In this document: piece after piece, positions 24,042-32,662 of the stretch
How the letters are laid out: every line of letters starts with the position of its first letter
Numbering within the stretch: position 1 is the first letter of the stretch
DNA from: JAWLHA01 sp041690535
GTDB taxonomy: Bacteria; Pseudomonadota; Gammaproteobacteria; Thiohalomonadales; Thiohalomonadaceae
DNA length: 64,000 bases
Assembly: GCA_041690535.1 (NCBI GenBank)
Contig: JAWLHA010000011.1
Span: forward strand, 19,503 to 83,502
Reading direction: 5' to 3'
Made by a program: the position numbers and the translations under genes
The notes under the pieces: model-generated
Told to the model about the DNA's origin: nothing
The model's input: only the letters and a program-made list of their open reading frames with translations
Databases searched by the model: none

Positions 24042-24575
24042 CTAGGCCACCGCCTGCTCGGGATGGTGCCAGCGCCAGGCGCCGAGATTTGGCTCTTCCT
24101 GGATCATCCGCAGCGCCCCGGTGGGGCAGACGTCGATGCAGCCGCCGCATCCGGTACAGGCGCGGTGCATCACCACGTGGATCTGTTTGGGCGCGCCGAC
24201 GATGGCATCGGTGGGGCAGGTGCGCAGGCACTTGATGCAGCCGATGCAGATACTCTCCTCCACTTGGGCCAGGCGCGGCGGGCCATCTTCGACCGCGTCC
24301 GGGTCGAAACTGCGATTGAGCAGTTCCGCCAGCGCTTCGGCGAGGGCCTTCCCGCCGGGCGGGCACAGGGTGACCGGCGCCCCGTCCCGCACAACGGCCA
24401 GGGCAGCCTGGCTGCATCCGGGGAAGCCGCACTGGCCGCACTGGGAGCCAGGCAGCAGGGATTCGACTTGCTGGACCCGCGGATCCACCTCCACATGGAA
24501 GTGGCGTGCGGCGAGTCCCAGCAGGTAGCCGAGGAACAAACCAAGCAAGGTCAAGCTCAAGACAGCAGCGATCAC
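24042..24575 (-). CDS. rnfB: RnfB, iron-sulfur subunit
   Basis: The 177-residue protein has an N-terminal membrane helix (residues 2-22), a C-G-Q-C-G-F-P-G-C cluster motif near residue 46, and two [4Fe-4S] motifs, C-I-G-C-I-K-C-L-R-T-C-P near 111 and C-T-G-C-G-G-C-I-D-V-C-P near 141. It is the probable exit site that reduces ferredoxin. It sits between rnfA and rnfC, 12 bases from rnfA. Confidence 0.95.
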   Translation of the reverse strand: MIAAVLSLTLLGLFLGYLLGLAARHFHVEVDPRVQQVESLLPGSQCGQCGFPGCSQAALAVVRDGAPVTLCPPGGKALAEALAELLNRSFDPDAVEDGPPRLAQVEESICIGCIKCLRTCPTDAIVGAPKQIHVVMHRACTGCGGCIDVCPTGALRMIQEEPNLGAWRWHHPEQAVA

Positions 24576-24587
24576 GATGCGTCCTCC

Positions 24588-25169
24588 CTAGTTGACGGGT
24601 AACCCGGAGAAACCCATGAAGGCCAGCGACAGAAGGCCGGCCACGATGAAGGCGATGGGCGGCCCCTTGAACAGCTCCGGCACCTCGGCCAGCGCCAGGC
24701 GCTCGCGCAACCCGGCAAAGAGGATCAATACCAGGGTGAAGCCGAGGGCCGAGCCGAAGCCGTACAGCAGACTGTGCAAGAAGCCGCTCTTCTCCTGCAC
24801 GTTGAGGAGGGCGACCCCGAGCACGGCGCAGTTGGTCGTGATGAGCGGCAGGAAGATGCCGAGCATCTGGTAGAGGATGGGGCTGATCTTGCGCACCACC
24901 ATCTCGGTGAACTGAACCACCGCAGCGATCACCAGGATGAAGGTGATGATACGCAGGAAGCCGATGCCGAACGGCTGCAACAGCCAGTGCTCCAGCACCC
25001 AGCCTGCGGCCGCGGCCAGGGTCAGCACGAAGGTCGTCGCCAGCCCCATGCCGAAGGCCGTGTCGATCTTGTTGGAGACACCCATGAACGGGCAGAGGCC
25101 AAGAAACTTGACCAGCACCACGTTGTTGACCAGGGCGGTTCCAACCAGCAGTAACAGATATTCGGTCAC
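24588..25169 (-). CDS. rnfA: RnfA, membrane subunit, first gene of the rnf operon
   Basis: The 193-residue, six-segment protein has V-N-N-V-V-L-V-K-F-L-G-L-C-P-F-M-G near residue 14 and L-P-L-I-T-T-N-C-A-V-L-G near 105, paralogous to RnfE. It starts with GTG (complement 25167-25169). A 7-bp-stem hairpin lies between the inferred transcription start and the start codon, and its 3' arm contains the GAGG ribosome-binding sequence. A sigma-54 promoter and a NifA site upstream place the operon in the nif regulon. Confidence 0.94.
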   Translation of the reverse strand: MTEYLLLLVGTALVNNVVLVKFLGLCPFMGVSNKIDTAFGMGLATTFVLTLAAAAGWVLEHWLLQPFGIGFLRIITFILVIAAVVQFTEMVVRKISPILYQMLGIFLPLITTNCAVLGVALLNVQEKSGFLHSLLYGFGSALGFTLVLILFAGLRERLALAEVPELFKGPPIAFIVAGLLSLAFMGFSGLPVN

Positions 25170-25174
25170 GGTTC

Positions 25175-25192
25175 ACCTCACTTGTGTGAGGT
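25175..25192 (-). promoter_or_regulatory. Hairpin sequestering the rnfA ribosome-binding site
   Basis: ACCTCAC-acaa-GTGAGGT on the minus strand is a perfect 7-bp stem with a four-base loop. Its right arm includes GAGG, six bases before the GTG start, so the leader could mask initiation. Confidence 0.6.
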
Positions 25193-25195
25193 TTT

Positions 25196-25212
25196 TGCAG
25201 AATCTGTGCCAC
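25196..25212 (-). promoter_or_regulatory. Sigma-54 promoter of rnfABCDGEH
   Basis: On the minus strand TGGCAC-AGATT-CTGCA has GG-N10-GC spacing; the first T of the -12 TTGC is C. It is about 27 bases from the rnfA start. Confidence 0.8.
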
Positions 25213-25340
25213 GGGATCGGGATCTCCTGCCGAGCCGCAACGCGCCGTGAAAATGCACCGTTCTGGAACACCCTTGCCACGCGATGGTGCAGCAATGGGT
25301 GTCACTTTTGTTGCGTGTCGGATAGGACGCACCCCCCGTT

Positions 25341-25356
25341 TGTTTCGAACCCGACA
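25341..25356. promoter_or_regulatory. NifA upstream activator site in the rnfA-nifL gap
   Basis: TGT-TTCGAACCCG-ACA fits TGT-N10-ACA. It is about 130 bases upstream of the rnfA sigma-54 element. The same gap serves nifL, but I see no matching sigma-54 element toward nifL. Confidence 0.75.
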
Positions 25357-25556
25357 AGGGGGGAGGGGTGGTGTGCCCTACTTTCGGCTGGAGTGGCCCC
25401 GTAGCCGCGCTTTTTCCCCAGTGAGAGGCGATCCCACTGGTCGTCACGGCTGTGTCCATCTCCATCCGTAGCGCCGCTGATCACTCACTCCCCCTTCCAT
25501 CCACCGGGGGCGGCAAGCATCTTGCTACGCCCCTGCAAACCGCAGCGGGCAAACCG

Positions 25557-27170
25557 ATGAAACCAGCCGAACCCATGACCGAAACCGCACTGGACACCCT
25601 GGAACGATTTCTCCGGCAGTCGCAGACCGAGCTTCCTTCGTCGGTTCGCGACGCCCTTGCCACCTTCATCAATGAACGGGCACACGGCCTCTCCGCGCAG
25701 CTGTTCATTGAAGCGGTGGAACAGGCGCCGGTGGCCATCTCCATCACCGACAACGCCGCCAACATCCTCTACGCGAATGCATCATTCTCCCGGGTGACCG
25801 GCTATGGCCGCGGCGAAGTGGTGGGCCACAACGAGTCGGTTCTTTCGGACAAGAGCACCCCTGTGAGCGTGTACCGCGCGCTCTGGGGGCGTCTGCTACA
25901 GAAGAAGATCTGGAGCGGCAACCTGGTTAACCGCCGGAAAAACGGCGAACGCTACGTGGCCGAGCTGATGATCGCGCCGGTGCTGAACGACAACGGCGAG
26001 ACCACCCACTACCTCGGCATGCATCGGGAGGTGACCGAAGAGGTGCGGGTGCGCAAGGAGTTGCACAACCAGCAGGCGCTGTTCCGCTCGGTGCTGGACT
26101 TGGTGCCCACTGCAATCGCGCTCATCGACGAATTCGGTGAACCGGTATTGCTGAACGACTGCTACCGCCGCCTTCAGGCGGACCTTGGTGGCCAGGAACC
26201 CTCAGCCATCATTCGCAATGCGCTGACCGACCCGGATGGGGCGGTGCATACCGGGGAGCCCCGCGAACTGCGCTTCGATTTCCCGAACGGTTCGCCGCGT
26301 TGGTTCAGCTGTCTGGCCCGGCGCTTCTCTGCCGGCGAAGGGAGTGCCGACTCCTATTTCGACGGGCGGCGGGTCCCCTTCCTGCTGCTGTCGGCCCACG
26401 AGGTCACGCCCATCAAGCGGCGCGAAGAGGAGGTGCGGCTGAACGCCCTGCGGGCGCGGGTCGCCGAGGAGGAGCTCGGACGTGGCCTGCAGGAGACCCT
26501 GGCCGGTGCCGTCCATCAGCTACAGCGCCCCCTCAATCTGCTTAACGCCGCGCTGGGCATGTTGAGCCGGCGTGCCGGCGAGCCGACGGACCAGTCGCTG
26601 ATGGCGGCACTCCAGGAAGTCCGCAGGGAGGGCGAACGGGCCATTGAACGGCTGACCCGTTGCCTGGCGGTCGACGATGCGGAACCACTCAAGCCGGTTA
26701 ACTTGAATCAAATCGCACATGAGGCGCTGTGGATCAGCACGCGGCGCCTGTTGACGGAGGGCATCGTAGTGACGTGGGAACCGACGGCCGATCTGCCGGT
26801 ATTCAATGCTCGCGAGGGACGGCTGCGCAGCCTGCTCAAACAGCTGATCGCCAACGCGGTGGAGGCGATCGCGGAGAAGGGGGGGCCGCAACGCGATGTG
26901 AAGATCGCCACGCGGGTGGAGGACGGCTGGCTCAGCCTGATCATCGAAGACTCCGGGCCGGGGATTGCACCGGAACTGCGCTACAAGGTGTTCGAGCCGT
27001 TCTTCACCACCAAGGGCGGCCAGCACACCGGGATGGGGATGGCGCTGGTGCAGGATGTGGTCATTCAGCACGGGGGGACCATCGAGATCGACCAGGCACT
27101 AACCGACGGCTGTCGACTCTGCCTGCGCTTTCCCTTGAGCGGCCAGCGGCGGGGGCGGGTTGCCCAATGA
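25557..27170 (+). CDS. nifL: NifL, redox/nitrogen-sensing antagonist of NifA
   Basis: The product (537 aa from ATG 25557; GTG 25452 and ATG 25575 are alternatives and no start has a clear ribosome site) matches NifL along its length. PAS1 (about residues 45-150) has E-Q-A-P-V-A-I-S-I-T-D-N-A-A-N-I-L-Y-A-N and Y-L-G-M-H-R-E, the FAD-binding redox sensor. A second PAS-like domain follows. The kinase-like part has A-V-H-Q-L-Q-R-P near residue 325 and an ATP-binding fold with N-A-V-E-A-I, D-S-G-P-G-I and T-G-M-G-M-A-L-V. NifL inhibits NifA by contact under oxygen or ammonium rather than by phosphotransfer. nifA overlaps its stop. Confidence 0.92.
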   Translation: MKPAEPMTETALDTLERFLRQSQTELPSSVRDALATFINERAHGLSAQLFIEAVEQAPVAISITDNAANILYANASFSRVTGYGRGEVVGHNESVLSDKSTPVSVYRALWGRLLQKKIWSGNLVNRRKNGERYVAELMIAPVLNDNGETTHYLGMHREVTEEVRVRKELHNQQALFRSVLDLVPTAIALIDEFGEPVLLNDCYRRLQADLGGQEPSAIIRNALTDPDGAVHTGEPRELRFDFPNGSPRWFSCLARRFSAGEGSADSYFDGRRVPFLLLSAHEVTPIKRREEEVRLNALRARVAEEELGRGLQETLAGAVHQLQRPLNLLNAALGMLSRRAGEPTDQSLMAALQEVRREGERAIERLTRCLAVDDAEPLKPVNLNQIAHEALWISTRRLLTEGIVVTWEPTADLPVFNAREGRLRSLLKQLIANAVEAIAEKGGPQRDVKIATRVEDGWLSLIIEDSGPGIAPELRYKVFEPFFTTKGGQHTGMGMALVQDVVIQHGGTIEIDQALTDGCRLCLRFPLSGQRRGRVAQ

Positions 27171-28714
27171 GCGCCTTCCCTGTCGACGCGCCCCGCGCCC
27201 GCCTGCTCGAACAGGAACTGGAGGCGCTCTATCGGGTGAGCAATGTGCTCAGCCGCTCGCTCAACCTGCGCACCACCTTGCAGGGCGTTCTCGAAGTCCT
27301 TCATCGGGACTTTGGCATTGAGCGCGGCATGGTGGCCCTGGTCGAACCGGCCACCGGGGAGATGCTGGTGCGTGGCCTTTACGGCAACGAAGAGGCGGTA
27401 AATCAGGTGCGGTACCGCCCCGGGGAGGGGGTGGTCGGCGCAATTCTGGAAGAGGGCAAAATGGTGGTGATCGAGCGCATTGCTGACGAACCGCGCTTTC
27501 TGTCACGGCTCGGCCTGTACGATCCGATGCTGCCGTTCGTCGGGGTGCCGATCCGGGTGCATGACAAGCCGGTCGGCGTGCTCGCCGCACAGCCGGGACA
27601 GAACAACCCCGACCTACTCGCCGAGCAGGTGCGCCTGATGGACATGGTGAGCAACCTGATCGCGCAAAGCGTGCGCCTCTCCTGGGAGGTTGAGCGGGAG
27701 CGGCGCGACCTGAAAGATGAGCGCGACCAGTTGCGCCGTGCCGTGCGGAGCAATTACGGCTTCGACAACATCGTCGGAAACGCCAGTACGATGCGTCGGG
27801 TGTTCGAGCAGGTGCGGCAGGTGGCCAAATGGAACACCACCGTACTCATCCGCGGCGAGTCGGGCACCGGCAAGGAGCTGATCGCCAACGCCATCCACTA
27901 CAACTCGCCACGAGCCAACGGATCGTTTGTCAAACTCAACTGTGCCGCGCTGCCGGACAACCTGCTCGAGTCGGAGCTGTTCGGCCATGAAAAGGGGGCG
28001 TTTACCGGCGCGGCGGCCCAGCGCAAGGGGCGCTTTGAGCAGGCCAGCGGCGGCACCATCTTCCTGGACGAAATCGGCGAAATCTCCGCGGCGTTTCAGG
28101 CCAAGCTGCTGCGCGTGCTGCAGGAGGGGGAGTTCGAGCGGATCGGCAGCAACAGCACCATCAAGGTCGACGTGCGCGTGATTGCCGCCACCAATCGCGA
28201 CCTGGAGGCCGCGGTGGAGCGGGACGATTTCCGCGAGGACCTCTACTACCGCTTGAACGTGATGCCCATCAATGTGCCGGCATTGCGTGACCGGGCCGAA
28301 GACATTCCCGCCCTGGCGCAATTTCTGGTGGAGAAGATTGCCGCCAATCAGGGCCGCCCCCTCACCCTCACCGAAAGCGCGGTCCGACTGCTGATGCGCC
28401 ATGACTGGCCGGGCAATGTCCGGGAGCTGGAGAACGCCATGGAGCGGGCGGCCATCCTCAGCGAGGAGGGGGTGATCGACCGCGAGGTGCTCAGCCTGAT
28501 GGGATTCGAGGATCAGCTCCCGCTCGGCAAACCGGCGGTCAGGGCGCCGACGGTCGACCTCAACGCCTCTGAGCTGGACGAGCGGGAGCGGGTGATCGCC
28601 GCCCTGGAGCAGGCCGGCTGGGTACAGGCCAAGGCGGCCCGGTTGCTCAACATGACCCCCCGTCAGATCGCCTACCGGATCCAGACCCTGAACATCAGAG
28701 TGAGACAGTTTTGA
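27167..28714 (+). CDS. nifA: NifA, sigma-54-dependent activator of nif genes
   Basis: The 515-residue enhancer-binding protein has an N-terminal GAF domain (residues ~15-175), a sigma-54-interacting AAA+ domain with Walker A G-E-S-G-T-G-K-E, the G-A-F-T-G-A loop and Walker B I-F-L-D-E-I-G, and a C-terminal Fis-type HTH Q-A-K-A-A-R-L-L-N-M-T-P-R-Q-I-A-Y-R. The linker after the AAA+ domain has no cysteines, so this is the NifL-controlled class, not the oxygen-sensing Cys-motif class. The start ATG overlaps the nifL stop (ATGA). It should bind the TGT-N10-ACA sites listed here. Confidence 0.96.
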   Translation: MSAFPVDAPRARLLEQELEALYRVSNVLSRSLNLRTTLQGVLEVLHRDFGIERGMVALVEPATGEMLVRGLYGNEEAVNQVRYRPGEGVVGAILEEGKMVVIERIADEPRFLSRLGLYDPMLPFVGVPIRVHDKPVGVLAAQPGQNNPDLLAEQVRLMDMVSNLIAQSVRLSWEVERERRDLKDERDQLRRAVRSNYGFDNIVGNASTMRRVFEQVRQVAKWNTTVLIRGESGTGKELIANAIHYNSPRANGSFVKLNCAALPDNLLESELFGHEKGAFTGAAAQRKGRFEQASGGTIFLDEIGEISAAFQAKLLRVLQEGEFERIGSNSTIKVDVRVIAATNRDLEAAVERDDFREDLYYRLNVMPINVPALRDRAEDIPALAQFLVEKIAANQGRPLTLTESAVRLLMRHDWPGNVRELENAMERAAILSEEGVIDREVLSLMGFEDQLPLGKPAVRAPTVDLNASELDERERVIAALEQAGWVQAKAARLLNMTPRQIAYRIQTLNIRVRQF

Positions 28715-28759
28715 GCCACGGCTCGACTGTCTCGTTCACCGCATTGGCGCCTCACCCTT

Positions 28760-28775
28760 TGTTGCATTCCCAACA
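28760..28775. promoter_or_regulatory. NifA upstream activator site for nifB
   Basis: TGT-TGCATTCCCA-ACA matches TGT-N10-ACA and lies about 53 bases upstream of the sigma-54 element. Confidence 0.78.
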
Positions 28776-28827
28776 ACGACCCGACGCCTGAGAGACTTAT
28801 CCCTTGAAAAACAACACACTCCTGATC

Positions 28828-28843
28828 GGGCACGGCGCTTGCA
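28828..28843 (+). promoter_or_regulatory. Sigma-54 promoter of nifB
   Basis: GGGCAC-GGCGC-TTGCA has exact GG-N10-GC spacing and a full TTGCA; only the first T of TGGCAC differs. It is 37 bases before the nifB start. Confidence 0.82.
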
Positions 28844-28879
28844 ACGAGCCAGGAAAGTGGGTTCAGCGGGAGGCATGCA

Positions 28880-30361
28880 ATGGTGAACTTCGTTCCAATC
28901 TCCACCGGCAAAGGCAGCGGGTGCAAGGCGTCGTCCTGCGGGAGCAGTGCAGATCACCTTGCCACGCTGCCGGAGTCGGTCCGTCAGAAGGTATTCAACC
29001 ACCCCTGCTACTCGGAGCAGGCGCACCACCACTTCGCCCGCATGCACGTGGCCGTGGCACCGGCCTGCAACATCCAGTGCCACTACTGCAATCGCAAGTA
29101 CGATTGCGCCAACGAGTCGCGGCCGGGCGTCGTCTCGGAACTGCTCACTCCGGAGCAGGCGATCAAGAAAGTGCTTGCGGTGGCGGCGACCATCCCGCAG
29201 ATGAGTGTGGTCGGCATCGCCGGTCCCGGTGACGCGCTGGCCAATCCGGAGCGGACCTTCGCCACGTTTCGCGGCATCGCGGAATACGCCCCGGATATCA
29301 AGCTCTGCCTCTCCACCAACGGCCTGGCCCTGCCGGAGCATGTGGATGCCATCGCCCGCCTGGAAGTGGAGCACGTCACGGTGACCATCAACACCCTGGA
29401 CCCGGACATCGGCGCCGAGATCTACCCCTGGGTGTTCTGGAACCACCGGCGGGTGCGGGGCAAGGCAGCGGCGCGAATCCTCATCGAGCAGCAGCAGAAA
29501 GGGCTGGAGATGCTGGTGGATCGTGGTGTGTTGGTGAAGGTGAATTCGGTGATGATTCCCGGCGTCAACGATCAGCACCTGGCCGAGGTCAGCCGCACGG
29601 TGAAGGCCAAGGGCGCCTTCCTTCACAACGTGATGCCCCTGATTGCCAAACCGGAGCACGGCACTTACTACGGCGTGATGGGGCAGCCCTCGCCCACTGC
29701 ACTGGAGCTGCAGGCGCTGCAGGACACCTGTGCCGGGGATATGAACATGATGCGCCACTGCCGCCAGTGCCGGGCCGACGCGGTCGGCCTGCTTGGCGAA
29801 GACCGTGGTGCCGAATTCACCATGGACCGCATCGCGACCCTGGAGATCGATCACACCGCCGCGATGCAGCGGCGGGTCGACTTGCAGCAGAAGATCGCAC
29901 AGCAAATGCAGCAGCGGCCGGTCACCGAGACCGCGGTTCCCATCAGCAGCCTGCGTCGGCAGAAAATGGCTGTGGCTCGAATGGCTGTCGCCACCAGCGG
30001 TGGGAACATAGTCAACCAACACTTCGGCCACGCCCGCGAATTCCTGGTTTACGAGGCCTCCGAGGAGGGGGTGCGCTTCGTCGGTACCCGGCGTGCCGAT
30101 GCGTACTGCACCGGCGCCGAACACTGCGATGAAGGGGAGGACAAACTGGCGCGGGCCATCGCGGCCCTGGAGGGCTGCCGGGCCGTGCTCTGCGCACGCA
30201 TTGGCATCACCCCGTGGGAGGCGCTGGAGGCGGCCGGTATTCGTCCCAACAGCGATCACGCCATGGAGCCCATCGAGGAGGCGGTACTGGCGGTGTATTG
30301 GGAGATGGCCGCATCCGGGGCGCTGGATACTTCTCCCGAGGCGGGGGTCGGTGCCGCGTGA
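28880..30361 (+). CDS. nifB: NifB, radical SAM FeMo-co precursor synthase
   Basis: The 493-residue enzyme makes the carbide-containing NifB-co [8Fe-9S-C] cluster. It has an N-terminal cysteine pair (G-C-K-A-S-S-C-G), the radical SAM motif C-N-I-Q-C-H-Y-C followed by N-R-K-Y-D-C, G-I-A-G-P-G-D-A-L-A for SAM binding, and a second cysteine set M-R-H-C-R-Q-C-R-A-D-A-V-G. A NifX-like carrier domain forms the C-terminus (about residues 370-480, I-V-N-Q-H-F-G-H-A). It has its own sigma-54 promoter and heads a run with a ferredoxin, nifQ and draG. Confidence 0.97.
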   Translation: MVNFVPISTGKGSGCKASSCGSSADHLATLPESVRQKVFNHPCYSEQAHHHFARMHVAVAPACNIQCHYCNRKYDCANESRPGVVSELLTPEQAIKKVLAVAATIPQMSVVGIAGPGDALANPERTFATFRGIAEYAPDIKLCLSTNGLALPEHVDAIARLEVEHVTVTINTLDPDIGAEIYPWVFWNHRRVRGKAAARILIEQQQKGLEMLVDRGVLVKVNSVMIPGVNDQHLAEVSRTVKAKGAFLHNVMPLIAKPEHGTYYGVMGQPSPTALELQALQDTCAGDMNMMRHCRQCRADAVGLLGEDRGAEFTMDRIATLEIDHTAAMQRRVDLQQKIAQQMQQRPVTETAVPISSLRRQKMAVARMAVATSGGNIVNQHFGHAREFLVYEASEEGVRFVGTRRADAYCTGAEHCDEGEDKLARAIAALEGCRAVLCARIGITPWEALEAAGIRPNSDHAMEPIEEAVLAVYWEMAASGALDTSPEAGVGAA

Positions 30362-30446
30362 ACGCTCCTCTGGAGCCCTGCAGGCACCCGATTGGGACAA
30401 CGGGCATCCAGTGCGAAGATCTTACGTTTAGTCGAGAGGCATACTC

Positions 30447-30725
30447 ATGGCACTGAAAATCGTAGCAAGCTGTGTCAACTGCTGGGCCTGCGAGCCGCTG
30501 TGTCCCTCCAAGGCGATCCATGCGGCCGCGCCCCATTTCGTCATCGAGTCAAAGCTGTGCACCGAGTGTGACGGGGAGTATGCCGATCCCCAGTGCGCCA
30601 GCATCTGTCCGGTGGAGGGGGCGATCGTGAACGCGGAGGGGATACCGCTCAACCCGGCCGGTTCCCTGACCGGGATCCCGCCGCAGCGGTGGGCAGAATC
30701 AATGGGGGCAAGCCATGGTGTGTGA
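30447..30725 (+). CDS. 2[4Fe-4S] ferredoxin associated with nifB
   Basis: The 92-residue ferredoxin has C-V-N-C-W-A-C-E-P-L-C-P and C-T-E-C-D-G-E-Y-A-D-P-Q-C-A-S-I-C-P. The longer spacing in the second motif is typical of nif-linked FdxN-type ferredoxins. It probably feeds electrons to NifB or to nitrogenase. A 25-residue tail follows the second cluster. It is paralogous to the ferredoxin at 39286-39480, which lacks the tail. nifB lies 85 bases upstream. Confidence 0.93.
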   Translation: MALKIVASCVNCWACEPLCPSKAIHAAAPHFVIESKLCTECDGEYADPQCASICPVEGAIVNAEGIPLNPAGSLTGIPPQRWAESMGASHGV

Positions 30726-30887
30726 ACCTGGTCTGTTTAGAACACGGTGGTGGTTTCTGTCACCCCGGCTGTGCCGTCGCCACAGCGCACTGCTGGCCTA
30801 CGCCGCACGGGGGAGAAAGCGGCGCCTCGGGCCCCCTCGGCACGATGTTGCGACCAATGTATCTGTGCCCGACCCGAGGGCAGAAGC

Positions 30888-31469
30888 ATGAATACGATTA
30901 TTGCGTCGTCGCCTCTCCAGTGCGACACCCACGCGGCCTATGAACTGCTGAAGGCCCGCGCGGTTGGCCTGCCCAACAGTGAGTGGTTGGCACGTATGCT
31001 GGTCAGCCAGCGGGCGGGGATTGGTGCCATGCCCCAGTGGCTCGGCCTCTCGCGCAGGTCGTTTGCGCTGATGATGGAGCGGCACTTTTCGGGGCTTGAC
31101 CCGGAAGCGTGGGGATCGGGGCCGGAGCGGGACCTGGGCCGCGCTGCGGAGCGCAGCGAGTTGTTGGCGCTGTTTCTTTGTGACTGTGAATACCTCTCTG
31201 AGGAGTCCCTCTGGATGGCCGAGGTGCTGGCGGCCGGCTGCATGGGAAGAGATCACCTGTGGCAGGACTTGGGGCTGTGGTCGCGGGCCGATCTCTCCGG
31301 GATGATTGCGCACAACTTCCCTTTGCTGAAAGAACGTAACGACCGCGACATGAAGTGGAAGAAATTCTTCTACAAGCAGTTGTGCAAGCAGGCGGGGGTG
31401 TACACCTGTCGGGCACCCTCCTGCGAGGTGTGTGCCGATTATGCGGCTTGCTTCGGGCCGGAGGAGTGA
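30888..31469 (+). CDS. nifQ: NifQ, molybdenum donor protein for FeMo-co
   Basis: The 193-residue protein ends with C-R-A-P-S-C-E-V-C-A-D-Y-A-A-C, the C-x4-C-x2-C-x5-C motif that defines NifQ and holds its Mo-Fe-S cluster. The middle has R-N-D-R-D-M-K-W-K-K-F-F-Y-K-Q-L, also typical. It supplies molybdenum to NifEN. The start ATG at 30888 is chosen because upstream sequence is not conserved. The 160 bases between the ferredoxin and nifQ show no clear promoter. Confidence 0.93.
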   Translation: MNTIIASSPLQCDTHAAYELLKARAVGLPNSEWLARMLVSQRAGIGAMPQWLGLSRRSFALMMERHFSGLDPEAWGSGPERDLGRAAERSELLALFLCDCEYLSEESLWMAEVLAAGCMGRDHLWQDLGLWSRADLSGMIAHNFPLLKERNDRDMKWKKFFYKQLCKQAGVYTCRAPSCEVCADYAACFGPEE

Positions 31470-31522
31470 GCTCTCGTGCAGCACCCAAGCAAGGAGAGCC
31501 CTCCGGGGGCGTGCCACTTTGG

Positions 31523-32422
31523 ATGAAGTCCCTGACCATGCCTCCGGCCGACCTTGAACAGCGGGCCATCGCCGCCTACCTGGGAATGGCCATCGGCGAT
31601 GCGCTTGGCGCGACCGTGGAGTTCATGACACCGCGGGAGATCCAGTATCAATACAAGGTTCACGATACGATCCGCGGGGGCGGGTGGTTGAAGCTGCGTG
31701 CGGGCGAGGTGACCGATGATACGACCATGGCGCTGGCCCTCGGTCGCTCCATCCTCGCCTCGGGTGGAGTCGATGCCCGTGCGGTGGCGCAGGCGTTCGA
31801 CCGCTGGATGCGATCGAAGCCGGTGGACATCGGTAACACGGTGCGCCGCGGGATCCTGCATTTTCGCACCACCGGGGAGCCACTGGTGCCCCCCAATGAC
31901 CATGATGGGGGCAACGGTGCCTGCATGCGGGTCCTGCCGGTGGCGCTGGCGCTGTACCATACCGGTGAAGAGACACGGAGGGCAGCCGCTCTCGTACAAG
32001 CCCGAGTGACCCACCACCACCCTCTCTCCGATGCCGGGACCGCCTGTATTGCCGAGATGGTGGTGGGTTTACTGCACGGGCGCAGCCGCAACGAACTGCT
32101 GCACGGTGCGGTGGCCTCGCTCGTGGAGCAGCATCCGAAATTTCGTTTCCGCCCGCGGCGGCGGGAAAATCCCAGTGGCTATATCGTGGACACCCTGCAG
32201 GCGGTGTTTCAAGGCTTCTTCGATTCCGACTCGTTCGAAGATTGCCTGATCGAGACCGTGAATCGCGGGGGCGATGCCGACACCACCGGTGCCATTGCCG
32301 GAATGGTGGCCGGCGCCTGCTACGGGCCAGAGGCGATTCCCCGGCGATGGCTGAACGCACTTTCAGGGGCGGTGCGGGAGAGTTGTGAGGCGCAGGCGCT
32401 GGATCTGGTACGGATGGGATAG
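31523..32422 (+). CDS. draG: DraG, ADP-ribosyl-[dinitrogen reductase] glycohydrolase
   Basis: The product (299 aa from ATG 31523, 294 aa from ATG 31538) removes ADP-ribose from NifH and reactivates nitrogenase. It has the DraG dimanganese fold: Y-L-G-M-A-I-G-D-A-L-G-A-T-V-E-F near the start, E-V-T-D-D-T-T-M-A near residue 67, D-G-G-N-G-A-C-M-R near 130, and G-G-D-A-D-T-T-G-A-I-A-G near 250. It follows nifQ, while its partner draT lies on the opposite strand beyond the SIR2-like gene. Confidence 0.95.
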   Translation: MKSLTMPPADLEQRAIAAYLGMAIGDALGATVEFMTPREIQYQYKVHDTIRGGGWLKLRAGEVTDDTTMALALGRSILASGGVDARAVAQAFDRWMRSKPVDIGNTVRRGILHFRTTGEPLVPPNDHDGGNGACMRVLPVALALYHTGEETRRAAALVQARVTHHHPLSDAGTACIAEMVVGLLHGRSRNELLHGAVASLVEQHPKFRFRPRRRENPSGYIVDTLQAVFQGFFDSDSFEDCLIETVNRGGDADTTGAIAGMVAGACYGPEAIPRRWLNALSGAVRESCEAQALDLVRMG

Positions 32423-32424
32423 CC

Positions 32425-32615
32425 CTAGAGCACCGAACAGATAAACGGGGCGTAACGACTCGCCCGGGTGATCACGCAAGGCCTGGGAAATTTGTCATCC
32501 CCGCGTAGGCGGGGATCCATTTTGAGCCGTGCATCTGCTCTCTGGATTCCCGCCTTCGCGGGAATGACGGGGGAGTAGTTACACCTCGCCACCCGTTTAT
32601 CTGTTCGGTGCTCTA
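32425..32615. repeat. Long palindrome after draG, split by a MITE
   Basis: CTAGAGCACCGAACAGATAA at the left is matched by its reverse complement ending at 32615. A MITE lies between the arms. A related arm starts at 55802, again directly at a stop codon, so the unit may act as a terminator-like element. Confidence 0.75.
32452..32582. mobile_element. MITE type 1 inside the palindrome
   Basis: Ends are GTAACGACTCGCCC and GGGGGAGTAGTTAC, with the same two internal palindromic modules as other copies. No exact 8-bp duplication is seen (AACGGGGC versus ACCTCGCC), so it is older or rearranged. Confidence 0.75.
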
Positions 32616-32662
32616 GCCCGCCGTTCCGTTGGCCTGCACGCCAATTGACCCCCGACCGGCGG

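Noticed and set aside
25264..25278. Plus-strand sigma-54-like element TGGAAC-ACCC-TTGCC before nifL
   Set aside because: GG to GC spacing is 9 rather than 10 and the -24 box is imperfect, so I do not call a nifL sigma-54 promoter.
26729..27166. Upstream extension of the nifA reading frame
   Set aside because: It lies entirely within nifL in another frame; the ATG overlapping the nifL stop fits NifA homology.
28736..30400. Long open frame antisense to nifB (and similar ones antisense to nifD, nifV and the kinase genes)
   Set aside because: These mirror the GC-rich codon use of the real genes, show no domain, and overlap unmistakable nif proteins.
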